Source: Trichobilharzia szidati (taxonomy: Eukaryota > Platyhelminthes > Trematoda > Strigeidida > Schistosomatidae). From it: a stretch of 64,000 nt of DNA. The stretch's first letter is position 1; every line of letters starts with the position of its first letter. Shown piece by piece: positions 1 to 10,229 of this stretch. The translations under genes were made by a program, and so were the position numbers. Where the stretch lies: positions 143,378,920 through 143,442,919 of the forward strand of contig OX235279.1 of NCBI GenBank assembly GCA_944472155.2, given 5' to 3'. The notes beneath the pieces were generated by a model, which saw only the letters and a program-made list of their open reading frames with translations, was not told the DNA's origin and searched no databases.

Positions 1-808
1 AAGGGTGTAGTGACTTCGTAACTAAAGTGTGGGTTTGAGGTGCACACTCCCATATGACATTCAGATTTTCGATTTTCCGTTTGATTACAGTCGATACCGG
101 GTCGATTCACTTTGTGAAACTAATGTATATTCTATGAAGGTTCTTTTGTCAGCTATGCAAAGCACAAAAGGTGAGTTCTGCACTCAAATCTAGTACGACA
201 GAGAGCAGTTTGGAAGTTGTTTACTGACTGGAGAGATGGGGTCCGTTTCGAATAATTCCATGTCCAAATTTGTCACAGCCTTTATAAATAAACGCGAAAT
301 TCAGTGAGTCGCAACAGAACTCAGTAAAATAAAATCTTATCCATAAAGGACTGAGTAAAATGGACTTTTGGACACCGAATTTTGTTGTAGATGCAGGAAG
401 ATCTCTCGTAATGGCTGCTAGCATCCTTCATCGCCTGAGTTCTCCAGTTGTATTCTCTATGAGATTGGTTTTCTGATTGAAGTGGTGTACGGGAGAAGCA
501 AGCTTCACCTGCTTGCTACTTGTCCCACCAGACGATACTTGTGAATGAAGAGGTGATTGCTGGCGGCTAACAATGCATCCAGTTCAAGGCGCCTGTTACT
601 AAACTTTCGAGACAATATGATGCAAGGAACAGTCACATCGGAATCACAACTACACAAAGACACAGAAATCACACGAACAGCTGAATACCTACCTATTCCC
701 TAAATTAATCAGTCAGCACGAATTCACACAGTAACACTGAACAGTCTGTCTCGCTGCATGTACAAGTAATGAATCAAGACACTGGAGAATCAATACAGTC
801 AACACATA

Positions 809-814
809 TTTATT
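809..814 (-). terminator. Poly(A) signal, left-arm mucin-like gene
   Basis: AATAAA on the minus strand, mirror of 5700-5705. Confidence 0.4.
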
Positions 815-982
815 TCAGTCAAAACGCGTACAATAACACGTACAATGGATGTTCTGCACTCACTGAACTCAGCAGACTGTGAACTCCGTTGAAAAACACC
901 ATCGAAATTATTGGCTGATTAAGCTAGCTAGCTGGCTACAAACATTCATCTCCATCCACTCCTCGTCTGGATCGATTCAGAT

Positions 983-1231
983 TCAAGCCTTCTTCGCAGC
1001 TTCTGACACTTGAGAAGCATTCACCGACTCTGTGTTCAACGTGACTACAGTTGGTTCGGATGAAGATGTGAAGGTGTACTGACTTTCCGTCGAGGTCTCA
1101 TTGGTGTTGACAGATGGAGCCTGTGTTGTATTCGAGGATGAAGGTGTTGTCGTCATCGTGTGAGCACCTGACAGTAAATGATGTGTCACACACAGCAACA
1201 CAACCACCTTGAACAACATGGATGTGATCAT
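983..1231 (-). CDS. Small secreted Ser/Thr-rich (mucin-like) protein, left-arm copy
   Basis: An 82-residue single-exon ORF. Residues 1-24 look like a signal peptide (MLFKVVVLLCV core, small residues before the mature part). The mature region is rich in Ser and Thr and has three N-glycosylation sequons (NTT, NET, NAS), then an Ala/Lys-rich C-terminus. This is the composition of a small secreted mucin-like or tegument/egg-type antigen. I do not recognise the family. A TATA box lies about 40-50 bp upstream and a poly(A) signal about 170 bp downstream, so gene structure is complete in this arm. It differs from the right-arm copy by His versus Tyr at residue 18. An overlapping ORF in another frame (1098-1310) is probably a shadow. 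Whether it is expressed cannot be told from sequence. Confidence 0.45.
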   Translation of the reverse strand: MITSMLFKVVVLLCVTHHLLSGAHTMTTTPSSSNTTQAPSVNTNETSTESQYTFTSSSEPTVVTLNTESVNASQVSEAAKKA

Positions 1232-1269
1232 TTGTATGAGTGTGATTGGCGTCCTTTTGCGTTACTCGT

Positions 1270-1281
1270 CTATATATATAC
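1270..1281 (-). promoter_or_regulatory. TATA box of left-arm mucin-like gene
   Basis: Mirror image of 5229-5240 and same distance from its ORF. It is identical in sequence even though the region just upstream (1340-1480) carries most of the differences between arms. Confidence 0.4.
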
Positions 1282-1584
1282 TTGTGTGTGTGAAGTATAA
1301 TCCGTGACATGATAGAGATTAGGTGTGCTATGGAATGATGAGGATTGAGGTCATTGTGAAGTAGGTCAATGAGAGTTGATCACTACTGGTACGAATGATA
1401 GTTGTAAAGGTGATATGTGGTTGTGTTTAAGAGGTGTAGATGTGATATAGTTGAATAGTGATGTCGAATTCGAGTGGAGTGTATTGTGGCGTGTTTTGAG
1501 GATCGATAGTTGTAGTCAATCGAAAGTGACAGTGAACACTCTGCCACTGGCAATTTCTCTCGTTATGATATGCAATCTGCGAGT

Positions 1585-2847
1585 GATCACGCGCCAAGTC
1601 TCTGACCCATATAGAGGAAGTGACTAAACATAGGTGTTGAAAATCTGAATTTCGTTATTATGCTGAGGATTTGCAAACCGATGTCGGAATGACGAAGGTC
1701 TGTCTCACCATTCCGACTCCGGTTTCTATGTCCGGACACTTGCTGTTTAGCAGTAGTGAGTCTTTGCTGCTTGTTTAACTGGGGGATGTGACCTCCTTCA
1801 TATTTCTCCCATTGATGGTGACTGGTGCTGGTTGTTGTTGCTGTTGGTTGGTTGGTTGGTCGGCTATCTTCATCAACACTCACTTCTCTGTGCTCGCTTG
1901 AAGTTCTATCTTCACCACCTGCCACTTCTGCCAACTTGTTGGTTTTCGTCTGTATATTTTCGAGTTTGTGTGACATCAGACAAAAGTCACCTATGGAGTC
2001 TCCAGTTGTTCTTGAGTCTTCTTATCGGTGTTCGAGCGTATTCCTGTCTTCTCACTCCCAACACACACTATGACGCATAATCCAGTCAACGACAATTACA
2101 AGTGTCATCGTGGGTGATAATAGCCAGGCAGCCAGCCAGCCAGCTTGTCTTACTTCTGCATTCACTTCAAACACCTCACTGAGTTTTCCGTTGTGGATCT
2201 GCTGACACGTGACAGGCATTGTCATATAGCCATCGGCTGGATGAGGTTGGTGAGGATTTGGACACTGTACGCGATGATGTTGCAGTAGTTTCCAAATGAC
2301 TTCTCAGTCAACGCTGTCTGTTGAAGGCCCTTTGTTCGAAGTCGATGAAGTTGAGATGGAGAGAGATTTGACTGGCACTCTATGCTTTGTTCAGTGGTGA
2401 TGATGATGCGCAGAGTTGCAATTTGACCAGCACATGATGATTTGGCTTTCGTGAATCCAGCTTTTTGTGGTAGAGCTGGAGTAGTTCTGCATCCCGTGCG
2501 TCTTTTATTCTCTCCAGGATGACGTTACCTAGTATCTTACATGGCGTTTAGTGTTTCATCCAATCAGTATACACTCTCCTTCACTGAAAACCATATGCAA
2601 TAATGGCGTGATCATATCGGCTGCAGTCTCTTGTTGTCTGTACCGTGCTTCGAGTTGGGGAATTCCGTCTGATCCTGCTGTCTTCTCGCCTGACTGTAAT
2701 CAACTTGACAGCAATCAAGATTTCCGCTTTCCTCGATGGATTGGTGTCCACTGGCAGGCAGTTGTGTGCGTGCTGTTGGCGGCGGTGGCGGTATTTCGGT
2801 GTGAGTTGCAGGTGATGGTCTACTTGAGAGTTATTTGAAGTGACCAA
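1585..2847 (-). mobile_element. Decayed RTE/SR2-like retrotransposon RT fragment (left arm)
   Basis: Scraps of the RT and C-terminal region of the RTE family, best compared with the copy at 21574-24667: VDTNPSRKAEIL near 2730, SHKLENIQTKTNKLAE near 1950, and an R-L-G/ETWPAR-like end near 1600. There are many stops and frameshifts. The homology stops abruptly at about 1585, beyond which the mucin-like gene's upstream region begins. Upstream coding sequence of the same element resumes in the spacer at 3110, interrupted by a PLE tail. Confidence 0.75.
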
Positions 2848-2866
2848 CCCATTGTGTATTTTTGAT

Positions 2867-3025
2867 ATAAGTATATAACTTGGGCACTGTGGTAGAGCAT
2901 AACTCCACTAGAGGTAACATTTTATTTTGATAAATCACGCAGTGTCATGCAGTAATATTAACTGATGACGTTTCTAGCACAAACCGTTGCTCATAACCAT
3001 ATCACGTCACTCACACAATCTCTAT
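2867..3025 (+). repeat. PLE 3'-tail motif copy
   Basis: Contains the block found throughout the window: CACTGTGGTAGAG, then TAATATTAACTGATGACG, then a hairpin GAGCA...TGCTC in degenerate form, then CATATCA. It is inserted within the RTE remnant and straddles the palindrome boundary at 2980. Its mirrored part lies at 3530-3640. Confidence 0.65.
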
Positions 3026-3529
3026 TCCCTGGTAATTAGGTTCCGTTGAACATCTGATATAGGTTTCTCCAGTGTTGGTGTTTTGCCAGAAACAGATCTG
3101 GTTATCTGGTGTAACGTTGGGAGTTCTCTGTCACCTGCATACTACCTGTTCTTCATCAGTCCCCAGTGTGTCGTGAAATCGTCTTTTGTCTCTTCCAGCA
3201 CGCTTCTTCACTTCTTCATTCAGTGGAGTCTACATAGTACTGAGCTTCTCCTTCTGATGTGAATCTGTGTACTGATTAATCTTCTCTTTCACCATCCTCC
3301 TCTCCTCTCCTCCCCTCTCTTCTCTTCTCTTCTCTTCTCTTCTATTCTATTGACTTCCAGGTAGGTATTCTTTGAGAGCCACTACTTGTCTTTCGTCTAC
3401 TTTGTCTTAGAACGACCGTGTGTGTCTCATTGAGCGTCACTTTCAGAGAGGTCCGATGTTTTGCACACAGGTTTTCTTAGTGATGCCATGTAGTGTCTCC
3501 GACTTTGCTATGATGCCTGATGTGATGGT
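2981..3529 (-). mobile_element. Palindrome spacer: end of PLE tail plus decayed RTE segment
   Basis: The first ~45 bases continue the PLE tail that ends the left arm (GCTCATAACCATATCAC, similar to 18338-18355). From about 3110 to 3505 the minus strand resembles the linker between the endonuclease and RT domains of the RTE copy at 23280-23700: the same order of segments, including the TTTCACCATCC block and the region around the FSVKH/TLNK-like stretch. A pyrimidine tract of TCTTC repeats sits at 3300-3350. It is the 5'-ward continuation of the RTE remnant in the left arm. Confidence 0.65.
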
Positions 3530-3662
3530 GTGCTAGAAACGTCATCAGTTAATATTACTGCATGACACTGCGTGATTTATCAAAATAAAATGTTACCTCT
3601 AGTGGAGTTATGCTCTACCACAGTGCCCAAGTTATATACTTATATCAAAAATACACAATGGG

Positions 3663-4925
3663 TTGGTCACTTCAAATAACTCTCAAGTAGACCATCACCT
3701 GCAACTCACACCGAAATACCGCCACCGCCGCCAACAGCACGCACACAACTGCCTGCCAGTGGACACCAATCCATCGAGGAAAGCGGAAATCTTGATTGCT
3801 GTCAAGTTGATTACAGTCAGGCGAGAAGACAGCAGGATCAGACGGAATTCCCCAACTCGAAGCACGGTACAGACAACAAGAGACTGCAGCCGATATGATC
3901 ACGCCATTATTGCATATGGTTTTCAGTGAAGGAGAGTGTATACTGATTGGATGAAACACTAAACGCCATGTAAGATACTAGGTAACGTCATCCTGGAGAG
4001 AATAAAAGACGCACGGGATGCAGAACTACTCCAGCTCTACCACAAAAAGCTGGATTCACGAAAGCCAAATCATCATGTGCTGGTCAAATTGCAACTCTGC
4101 GCATCATCATCACCACTGAACAAAGCATAGAGTGCCAGTCAAATCTCTCTCCATCTCAACTTCATCGACTTCGAACAAAGGGCCTTCAACAGACAGCGTT
4201 GACTGAGAAGTCATTTGGAAACTACTGCAACACCATCGCGTACAGTGTCCAAATCCTCACCAACCTCATCCAGCCGATGGCTATATGACAATGCCTGTCA
4301 CGTGTCAGCAGATCCACAACGGAAAACTCAGTGAGGTGTTTGAAGTGAATGCAGAATTAAGACAAGCTGGCTGGCTGGCTGCCTGGCTATTATCACCCAC
4401 GATGACACTCGTAATTGTCGTTGACTGGATTATGCGTCATAGTGTGTGTTGGGAGTGAGAAGACAGGAATACGCTCGAACACCGATAAGAAGACTCAAGA
4501 ACAACTGGAGACTCCATAGGTGACTTTTGTCTGATGTCACGCAAACTCGAAAATATACAGACGAAAACCAACAAGTTGGCAGAAGTGGCAGGTGGTGAAG
4601 ATAGAACTTCAAGCGAGCACAGAGAAGCGAGTGTTGATGAAGATAGCCGACCAACCAACCAACCAACAGCAACAACAACCAGCACCAGTCACCATCAATG
4701 GGAGAAATATGAAGGAGGTCACATCCCCCAGTTAAACAAGCAGCAAAGACTCACTACTGCTAAACAGCAAGTGTCCGGACATAGAAACCGGAGTCGGAAT
4801 GGTGAGACAGACCTTCGTCATTCCGACATCGGTTTGCAAATCCTCAGCATAATAACGAAATTCAGATTTTCAACACCTATGTTTAGTCACTTCCTCTATA
4901 TGGGTCAGAGACTTGGCGCGTGATC
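3663..4925 (+). mobile_element. Decayed RTE/SR2-like RT fragment (right arm)
   Basis: Inverted copy of 1585-2847 with the same frameshifts and the same 3' breakpoint, so the decay largely predates the palindrome. Here the element reads toward the mucin-like gene and ends about 350 bp before its ATG. Confidence 0.75.
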
Positions 4926-5228
4926 ACTCGCAGATTGCATATCATAACGAGAGAAATTGCCAGTGGCAGAGTGTTCACTGTCACTTTCGATTGACTACAA
5001 CTATCGATCCTCAAAACACGCCACAATACACTCCACTCAAATTCGATATCATTATCCAACTATATCACTTCTACACCTCTTAAACACAACCACATATCAC
5101 CTTTACAACTATCATTCGTACCAGTAGTGATCAACTCTCATTGACCTACTTCACAATGACCCCAATCCTCATCATTCCATAGCACACCTAATCTCTATCA
5201 TGTCACGGATTATACTTCACACACACAA

Positions 5229-5240
5229 GTATATATATAG
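5229..5240 (+). promoter_or_regulatory. TATA box of right-arm mucin-like gene
   Basis: GTATATATATAG, 39-50 bp before the ATG at 5279. No other good TATA lies between it and the ORF. Spacing implies a very short 5' leader. The mirror copy is at 1270-1281 on the minus strand. Confidence 0.4.
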
Positions 5241-5278
5241 ACGAGTAACGCAAAAGGACGCCAATCACACTCATACAA

Positions 5279-5527
5279 ATGATCACATCCATGTTGTTCA
5301 AGGTGGTTGTGTTGCTGTGTGTGACACATTATTTACTGTCAGGTGCTCACACGATGACGACAACACCTTCATCCTCGAATACAACACAGGCTCCATCTGT
5401 CAACACCAATGAGACCTCGACGGAAAGTCAGTACACCTTCACATCTTCATCCGAACCAACTGTAGTCACGTTGAACACAGAGTCGGTGAATGCTTCTCAA
5501 GTGTCAGAAGCTGCGAAGAAGGCTTGA
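5279..5527 (+). CDS. Small secreted Ser/Thr-rich (mucin-like) protein, right-arm copy
   Basis: Mirror copy of the ORF at 983-1231, 82 residues, transcribed outward from the palindrome centre. Signal-peptide-like start, three N-glycosylation sequons in a Ser/Thr-rich mature part, and a Lys-Lys-Ala end. The start could be the first Met or the Met at residue 5; both keep the signal peptide. A TATATATAG box at 5231-5240 would place transcription initiation near 5262, giving a leader of only about 15-18 nt. AATAAA at 5700-5705 gives a 3' UTR near 200 nt. The only protein change seen against the left copy is Tyr for His, while the upstream flank (about 5030-5170) has accumulated more changes. Family unknown. 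Confidence 0.45.
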   Translation: MITSMLFKVVVLLCVTHYLLSGAHTMTTTPSSSNTTQAPSVNTNETSTESQYTFTSSSEPTVVTLNTESVNASQVSEAAKKA

Positions 5528-5699
5528 ATCTGAATCGATCCAGACGAGGAGTGGATGGAGATGAATGTTTGTAGCTAGCCAGCTAGCTAGCTTAGTCAGC
5601 CAATAATTTCGATGGTGTTTTTCAACGGAGTTCACAGTCTGCTGAGTTCAGTGAGTGCAGAACATCCATTGTACGTGTTATTGTACGTGTTTTGACTGA

Positions 5700-5705
5700 A
5701 ATAAA
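5700..5705 (+). terminator. Poly(A) signal, right-arm mucin-like gene
   Basis: AATAAA about 170 bp after the stop codon at 5527, followed by T/G-rich sequence suitable for cleavage and polyadenylation. Confidence 0.4.
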
Positions 5706-6513
5706 TATGTGTTGACTGTATTGATTCTCCAGTGTCTTGATTCATTACTTGTACATGCAGCGAGACAGACTGTTCAGTGTTACTGTGTGAATTCGTGCTG
5801 ACTGATTAATTTAGGGAATAGGTAGGTATTCAGCTGTTCGTGTGATTTCTGTGTCTTTGTGTAGTTGTGATTCCGATGTGACTGTTCCTTGCATCATATT
5901 GTCTCGAAAGTTTAGTAACAGGCGCCTTGAACTGGATGCATTGTTAGCCGCCAGCAATCACCTCTTCATTCACAAGTATCGTCTGGTGGGACAAGTAGCA
6001 AGCAGGTGAAGCTTGCTTCTCCCGTACACCACTTCAATCAGAAAACCAATCTCATAGAGAATACAACTGGAGAACTCAGGCGATGAAGGATGCTAGCAGC
6101 CATTACGAGAGATCTTCCTGCATCTACAACAAAATTCGGTGTCCAAAAGTCCATTTTACTCAGTCCTTTATGGATAAGATTTTATTTTACTGAGTTCTGT
6201 TGCGACTCACTGAATTTCGCGTTTATTTATAAAGGCTGTGACAAATTTGGACATGGAATTATTCGAAACGGACCCCATCTCTCCAGTCAGTAAACAACTT
6301 CCAAACTGCTCTCTGTCGTACTAGATTTGAGTGCAGAACTCACCTTTTGTGCTTTGCATAGCTGACAAAAGAACCTTCATAGAATATACATTAGTTTCAC
6401 AAAGTGAATCGACCCGGTATCGACTGTAATCAAACGGAAAATCGAAAATCTGAATGTCATATGGGAGTGTGCACCTCAAACCCACACTTTAGTTACGAAG
6501 TCACTACACCCTT

Positions 6514-7954
6514 GGGGATTATCCATCTCATTCCTTGCCTTCGTCTTCTATTCACTATCATAGAACTGTGCTGGTCAACGAATCGAGCGTCATTCACAGG
6601 AATACTAGTTCAGGTTCGGTCAGTCACACAAGTCATCTTCGATAAGACTATGGACTGTTCCCTTCCAATACCGACAGCTGTGTAAGCAATGCTTGACTTG
6701 AGTAATCGCAACTCTCAAGTTCAAAAGTTGCTTTCAGGCATCCATCGAATGACGCATTTACTGGGCCTTCACTCACTTCAGCTTCCCTGTGTCTTCTGTC
6801 ATACAATTCCTGCTTCAGTAGGTTACTAGATACCAGCAGAGACCAGTTAGATCACGTTCATAGTATTCTGATGGTTTCACATTGTCTGACGAACACCATT
6901 AAATTAGAGTCACTGAGAGCGAATACATAGGTCTCCAGGAGCTGGAACTTCTACAAAGCCGAACGAACTATAACCAGGTCAGCTTCCCAATATCCCTTAT
7001 AACTGTCGAGAATTATCCACTTTGAAAACGCGTTTACATTATTCCAGTCTACGTGAACAGTAGTTCTCTGCTCACACACTTCGGCAGAACACAATACATG
7101 TTTAGTGCGTGAATGATTCACAGGTAGAATGCTTTCCACCCACACATGTGGTCTGGCTTCAATTCCCAACCGACTCATTCTGATACCTCGTCTGTAGTGT
7201 ATGCAACTTCATTCTCGTTAGTATTCGTAATGAATAAAAGACTCACAATGAAGCCTATCACTCCACCTGTTAGCCTCATAGTTTTGCTCTGTAACCTACT
7301 TAACTTTCTTCAAGGCTTCTACCCACCACAGAAATCTGTTGAAATCAATCATGTCCTAAGCGTAACAGTGCATATCACTCTCTTCACGTGTCCCGCTGTA
7401 GTCGTTTCAGCACTCTGTATTGTTGCGTATACCGTTGAAATTAAACGAATTCATACTCGTTCATATATCCACTGACAAGCAAGAGTGTGACTACCAAAAG
7501 TATCTACCGCATAGCATGAAAACGATGCACGTAAGGCGTCAGCTATTGTCCGAGATTTCCTCCTCTCGGATTAGAAAATATCCTAAATACAAACTGTAAA
7601 TGATCACCTTCTTTATTGTCAAGTGTCCTCTCATTCATTCCGACTGTTGTTCGTAACAAGCAACATTTGTTTTTCATGTCTTTGAGTTTGTGTTTTCATG
7701 TTTGTGTGGTTTTCATGTCGTCCTGATTTTGGATATATCTTCCTATTTCACCGTCGCATGCCATTTCGGTGTGTGCAGCTGCAATACGCCACACTGGTGC
7801 CAGACGGAAGAAGTAAACAGTCACAATAACTTGAAATTCTCAGTGGAAAACGAAAATGAAAACGACTACAACGCCAATTTGACCGGCGGTGGTCAAGTAG
7901 TTTTCATATAGACTACTTGCTTCGTTGACTTGACCCCTCTAACTACCTCACAAA
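6514..7954. other. No recognisable gene
   Basis: Several short open stretches exist, the longest at 7146-7475 (109 residues with a hydrophobic middle), but none has recognisable motifs, clear splice sites or resemblance to the elements elsewhere in the window. Confidence 0.4.
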
Positions 7955-8485
7955 GTTCTGGAAATCGTCCGACCTCTTTTGGAATACTGGCCGTTTATTC
8001 TTAGCGGACTGCGACAAAAGGACAATCTTAAATTAGAGGGAGTGCAACGGTTATTTACCTCAAGATCTCTTGGTTTAGAAAGTGGTCTCGAATAGTATGA
8101 GCGTTTCGACAGACTGAGATTAGCACGCCTCTAAAGGAGAAGTCTCAAGCTAAACCTTAGTTTCTACTACAAGCTAACTAATCTTCTCTTGCACTACTCC
8201 GAGCCAATAACTAAACTTACCGCTGTCATCGGTTATAATCTTAGAAATCATCACAACCTAGCTGCTATAGAGCATTGTCTGACCCACATGCAGTACAACT
8301 TCTTCTTCAGTAAGTTTTCAGTCATTTGGAATAGACTACCAGCCAATGAGCGTGATGCAAACACACTCGCAGTGTTCATCTCCTCAGTCACCAGACTGCT
8401 CAAAGATGACAATGCACTTCTGCGTCTGACTATTACACCCTCTTTTTCACCCTACATAGATATTTTAAGTTCGTTAAATGTGTAA
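7955..8485 (+). pseudogene. CR1/SR1-like non-LTR retrotransposon, RT C-terminal remnant
   Basis: The conceptual reading VRPLLEYWPFI followed by KLEGVQRLFT and then YNLRNH...NFFFSKFSVIWNRLP is the conserved region after the RT thumb in CR1-type elements, where the family pattern is LEY..PVW...LE.VQRR.T and later F..R....WN.LP. There are at least two in-frame stops near 8090-8135. The last ~98 codons are open and end at 8485. The rest of the element is absent here; an RT core of similar type lies inverted at 10230-11165. Confidence 0.7.
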
Positions 8486-8650
8486 GTTACTACAAACTAC
8501 AATTATAAATTTTAATATTATTGGAAGTACATGATAGACATTTTTACACAGGACAATAATATTAGTTCACACATAATATATAAGCTAGCATAGCAGGACT
8601 AGTTAGTTAGTGTACCAAAATAATCAGTTACTACAAAGAATATATATATA

Positions 8651-9219
8651 CGTCAGAGTGTTGAAGTCATCGTCGAAAGTTGTCGGATTCATAAGTACCA
8701 CGCACCAGAACCAGTTATGCCGATATTACGAAACTTCACTCCTTATGCCGCTTGGTTAACTGCCAAGGACTATGGCCGCAATCGTCGAATGAGTATAGAG
8801 TTGTATACTAATGATTTGGCTATCATAACTGACGACATCTATCTGCACCAAGTGGATTATACCAATTCAACTTGTACCTGCAGAATTTTTAGGGCACAAA
8901 GAATACCTTGCCGGCATATGCTGCTGTGTCACACTCAAATTCCTCAGTTTACAGGTAAATCAAACTCTTACTTATATTTAAATTAATACTTTTAGTTGAC
9001 AAAGTACTTCGACTGTGTCGCAGATGGTTTTGGCGGGATCCGTTACTACCATGTAGTGTGCCGTGTGAAAGTTCAGTAAACAAAGCCTGCAGGGAGATAC
9101 TGCAACTTCGCCGGCAATTGAACAGAAGCTTTGCAGTTATGCAGGATAATTATAGTAATGAACACACTATTAGTGCACTGCGCGCAACCCTGAATTACTT
9201 TGAGAATTTTCACGTCTGA
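8651..9219 (+). CDS. SWIM zinc-finger transposase-like protein, C-terminal part
   Basis: Two exons, 8651-8954 and 8996-9219, joined over a 41-bp intron (GTAAAT...TTTTAG). Joining keeps the frame: ...QIPQFT then VDKVLRLCRRWFW, ending at a TGA at 9217. The segment CTCRIFRAQRIPCRHM fits the SWIM pattern CxCx(n)CxH, which is found near the C-terminus of Mutator-like (MULE) and related transposases and in FAR1/ZSWIM proteins. The catalytic domain is not visible upstream, so this is a truncated gene or the end of a larger one whose other exons I cannot find. A second, more decayed copy is at 48960-49440. Assignment to the MULE superfamily is an inference from the SWIM motif. Confidence 0.6.
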
Positions 9220-10229
9220 AAATGGAGGATGTACATATATTTTGTGTCAACAACTGCAAATATACCCTAACTTCTAAACTGTATACGCCTCCTGCTTTAC
9301 CGTTTCATGTGACAAAAGTTTAAGAGTCATTTGCGAATATAATAGAAAGTATTTTATAGAGCGCAAGTAGAAGTGAGTTCTAGGCGGAATTTCCAGTACT
9401 TAGTATGAGAAGTAATACAATAAGGTAAAATTTTTTTCCTATAAGTACGCAATGAAAAGATAATGACGAGTTTTTGTAATTAGCATTGTATTTACTATGT
9501 AGGTAATGTTATTACAAGCATACGTCGTTATAACGTGTCAAGTCTTGTGTATCGCTGCACAAGTAACATAAACACCGATAGTAGCGCTATCCAGTCAGTA
9601 GAATTTCGACGTTTCGTACGACAAACTTTGCGAAAGGTAGATGAAATTAAAGGCTGCTTCCAGACGATGCGTACAACGGCATCTTAGGCAATGTCTACGA
9701 AGATAAAAATAAGACAATTAGAAGACACGTTAAAATGCTTAGGTAAATAAGTCAAGTACTGTTTTGGAAAAAAGGAGATTACTAGTATTATTACAAAGTC
9801 TTCCACTCATTTCATTTCTTTCTATTCCTACCATTTCTTGCGTCAGCGTTACTTTCTTATAGTTCACTGTTACTTCTTCGTTGCACCCTATTTACACAAT
9901 GCAAGAAATTGAGAAAATGAGTGCAATACTTATAATAATACTTGTAAGTGGTATTCAAAACAGTTGCAAAGATTACATTACAGGATTGTTAAGGACACTT
10001 CATATTTGGTATTAGTAGTGACAGTGAAATCACATATGTATATTTATATACATATATATTTATTTACCAGAAAAAATTGTAAATAATAGGGTTGGTAACT
10101 AAAATTGTCAGTTAATTGAGGTAGTGTGACCGTAGATTAAAAGTAGATAATAAAAGGGCCACTTATTTACCTAACAACACAGTAATTCATAAGTCTTACG
10201 CTTTACGTTGCCTCTGCCACATACAACAC
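9220..10229. repeat. 3' flank of SWIM gene, duplicated at 49.4-50.2 kb
   Basis: No coding sequence seen. Blocks are shared with 49440-50210, for example ATGAAAAGATAATGAC (9452 and 49619), CATTGTATTTACT.TGTAG, and the TTCTATTC/TTTCTTGCG.CAG region at 9830 versus 50035. The remainder, to about 10229, is AT-rich and featureless apart from a short TATATA run near 10040. Confidence 0.6.

Larger units (their letters stand above)
1..2980. repeat. Left arm of giant inverted repeat (palindrome)
   Basis: This arm is the reverse complement of 3530-6513. Mirrored coordinates sum to 6514 in the outer part and 6510 in the inner part; the step is one 4-bp difference in a GCTA/CTAG run (near 910 on the left, 5580 on the right). 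I see scattered single-base differences, for example near 1180, and a cluster of at least six between about 1340 and 1480; long stretches elsewhere match exactly. The arm contains a mucin-like ORF and an RTE remnant. It runs off the window start, so its true outer end is unknown. The differences argue against a simple foldback read but do not exclude mis-joined haplotypes. Confidence 0.95.
3530..6513. repeat. Right arm of giant inverted repeat (palindrome)
   Basis: Mirror copy of 1-2980. The inner boundary lies at GTGCTAGAAAC, inside a PLE tail motif. The left arm continues past its boundary (2980) through the rest of that PLE tail into more of the same minus-strand RTE. The right arm joins the spacer abruptly at 3529/3530. 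The left arm plus spacer is therefore the ancestral arrangement and this arm is the derived inverted copy. The outer 6513 is where the window-start sequence ends, so the repeat may extend further in the genome. Confidence 0.95.

Noticed and set aside
1098..1310. 70-codon ORF overlapping the mucin-like gene (mirror at 5200-5412)
   Set aside because: Its start spans the TATA box region and it has no signal peptide or motif; the overlapping 82-codon ORF has far better features.
2959..2976. CTGATGACGTTTC on the plus strand in PLE tails as a canonical hammerhead core
   Set aside because: CTGATGA is followed by TTTC, not GAAA, on the same strand; the GAAAC lies on the opposite strand. Only the minus-strand fold described in the findings is compatible with a hammerhead layout.
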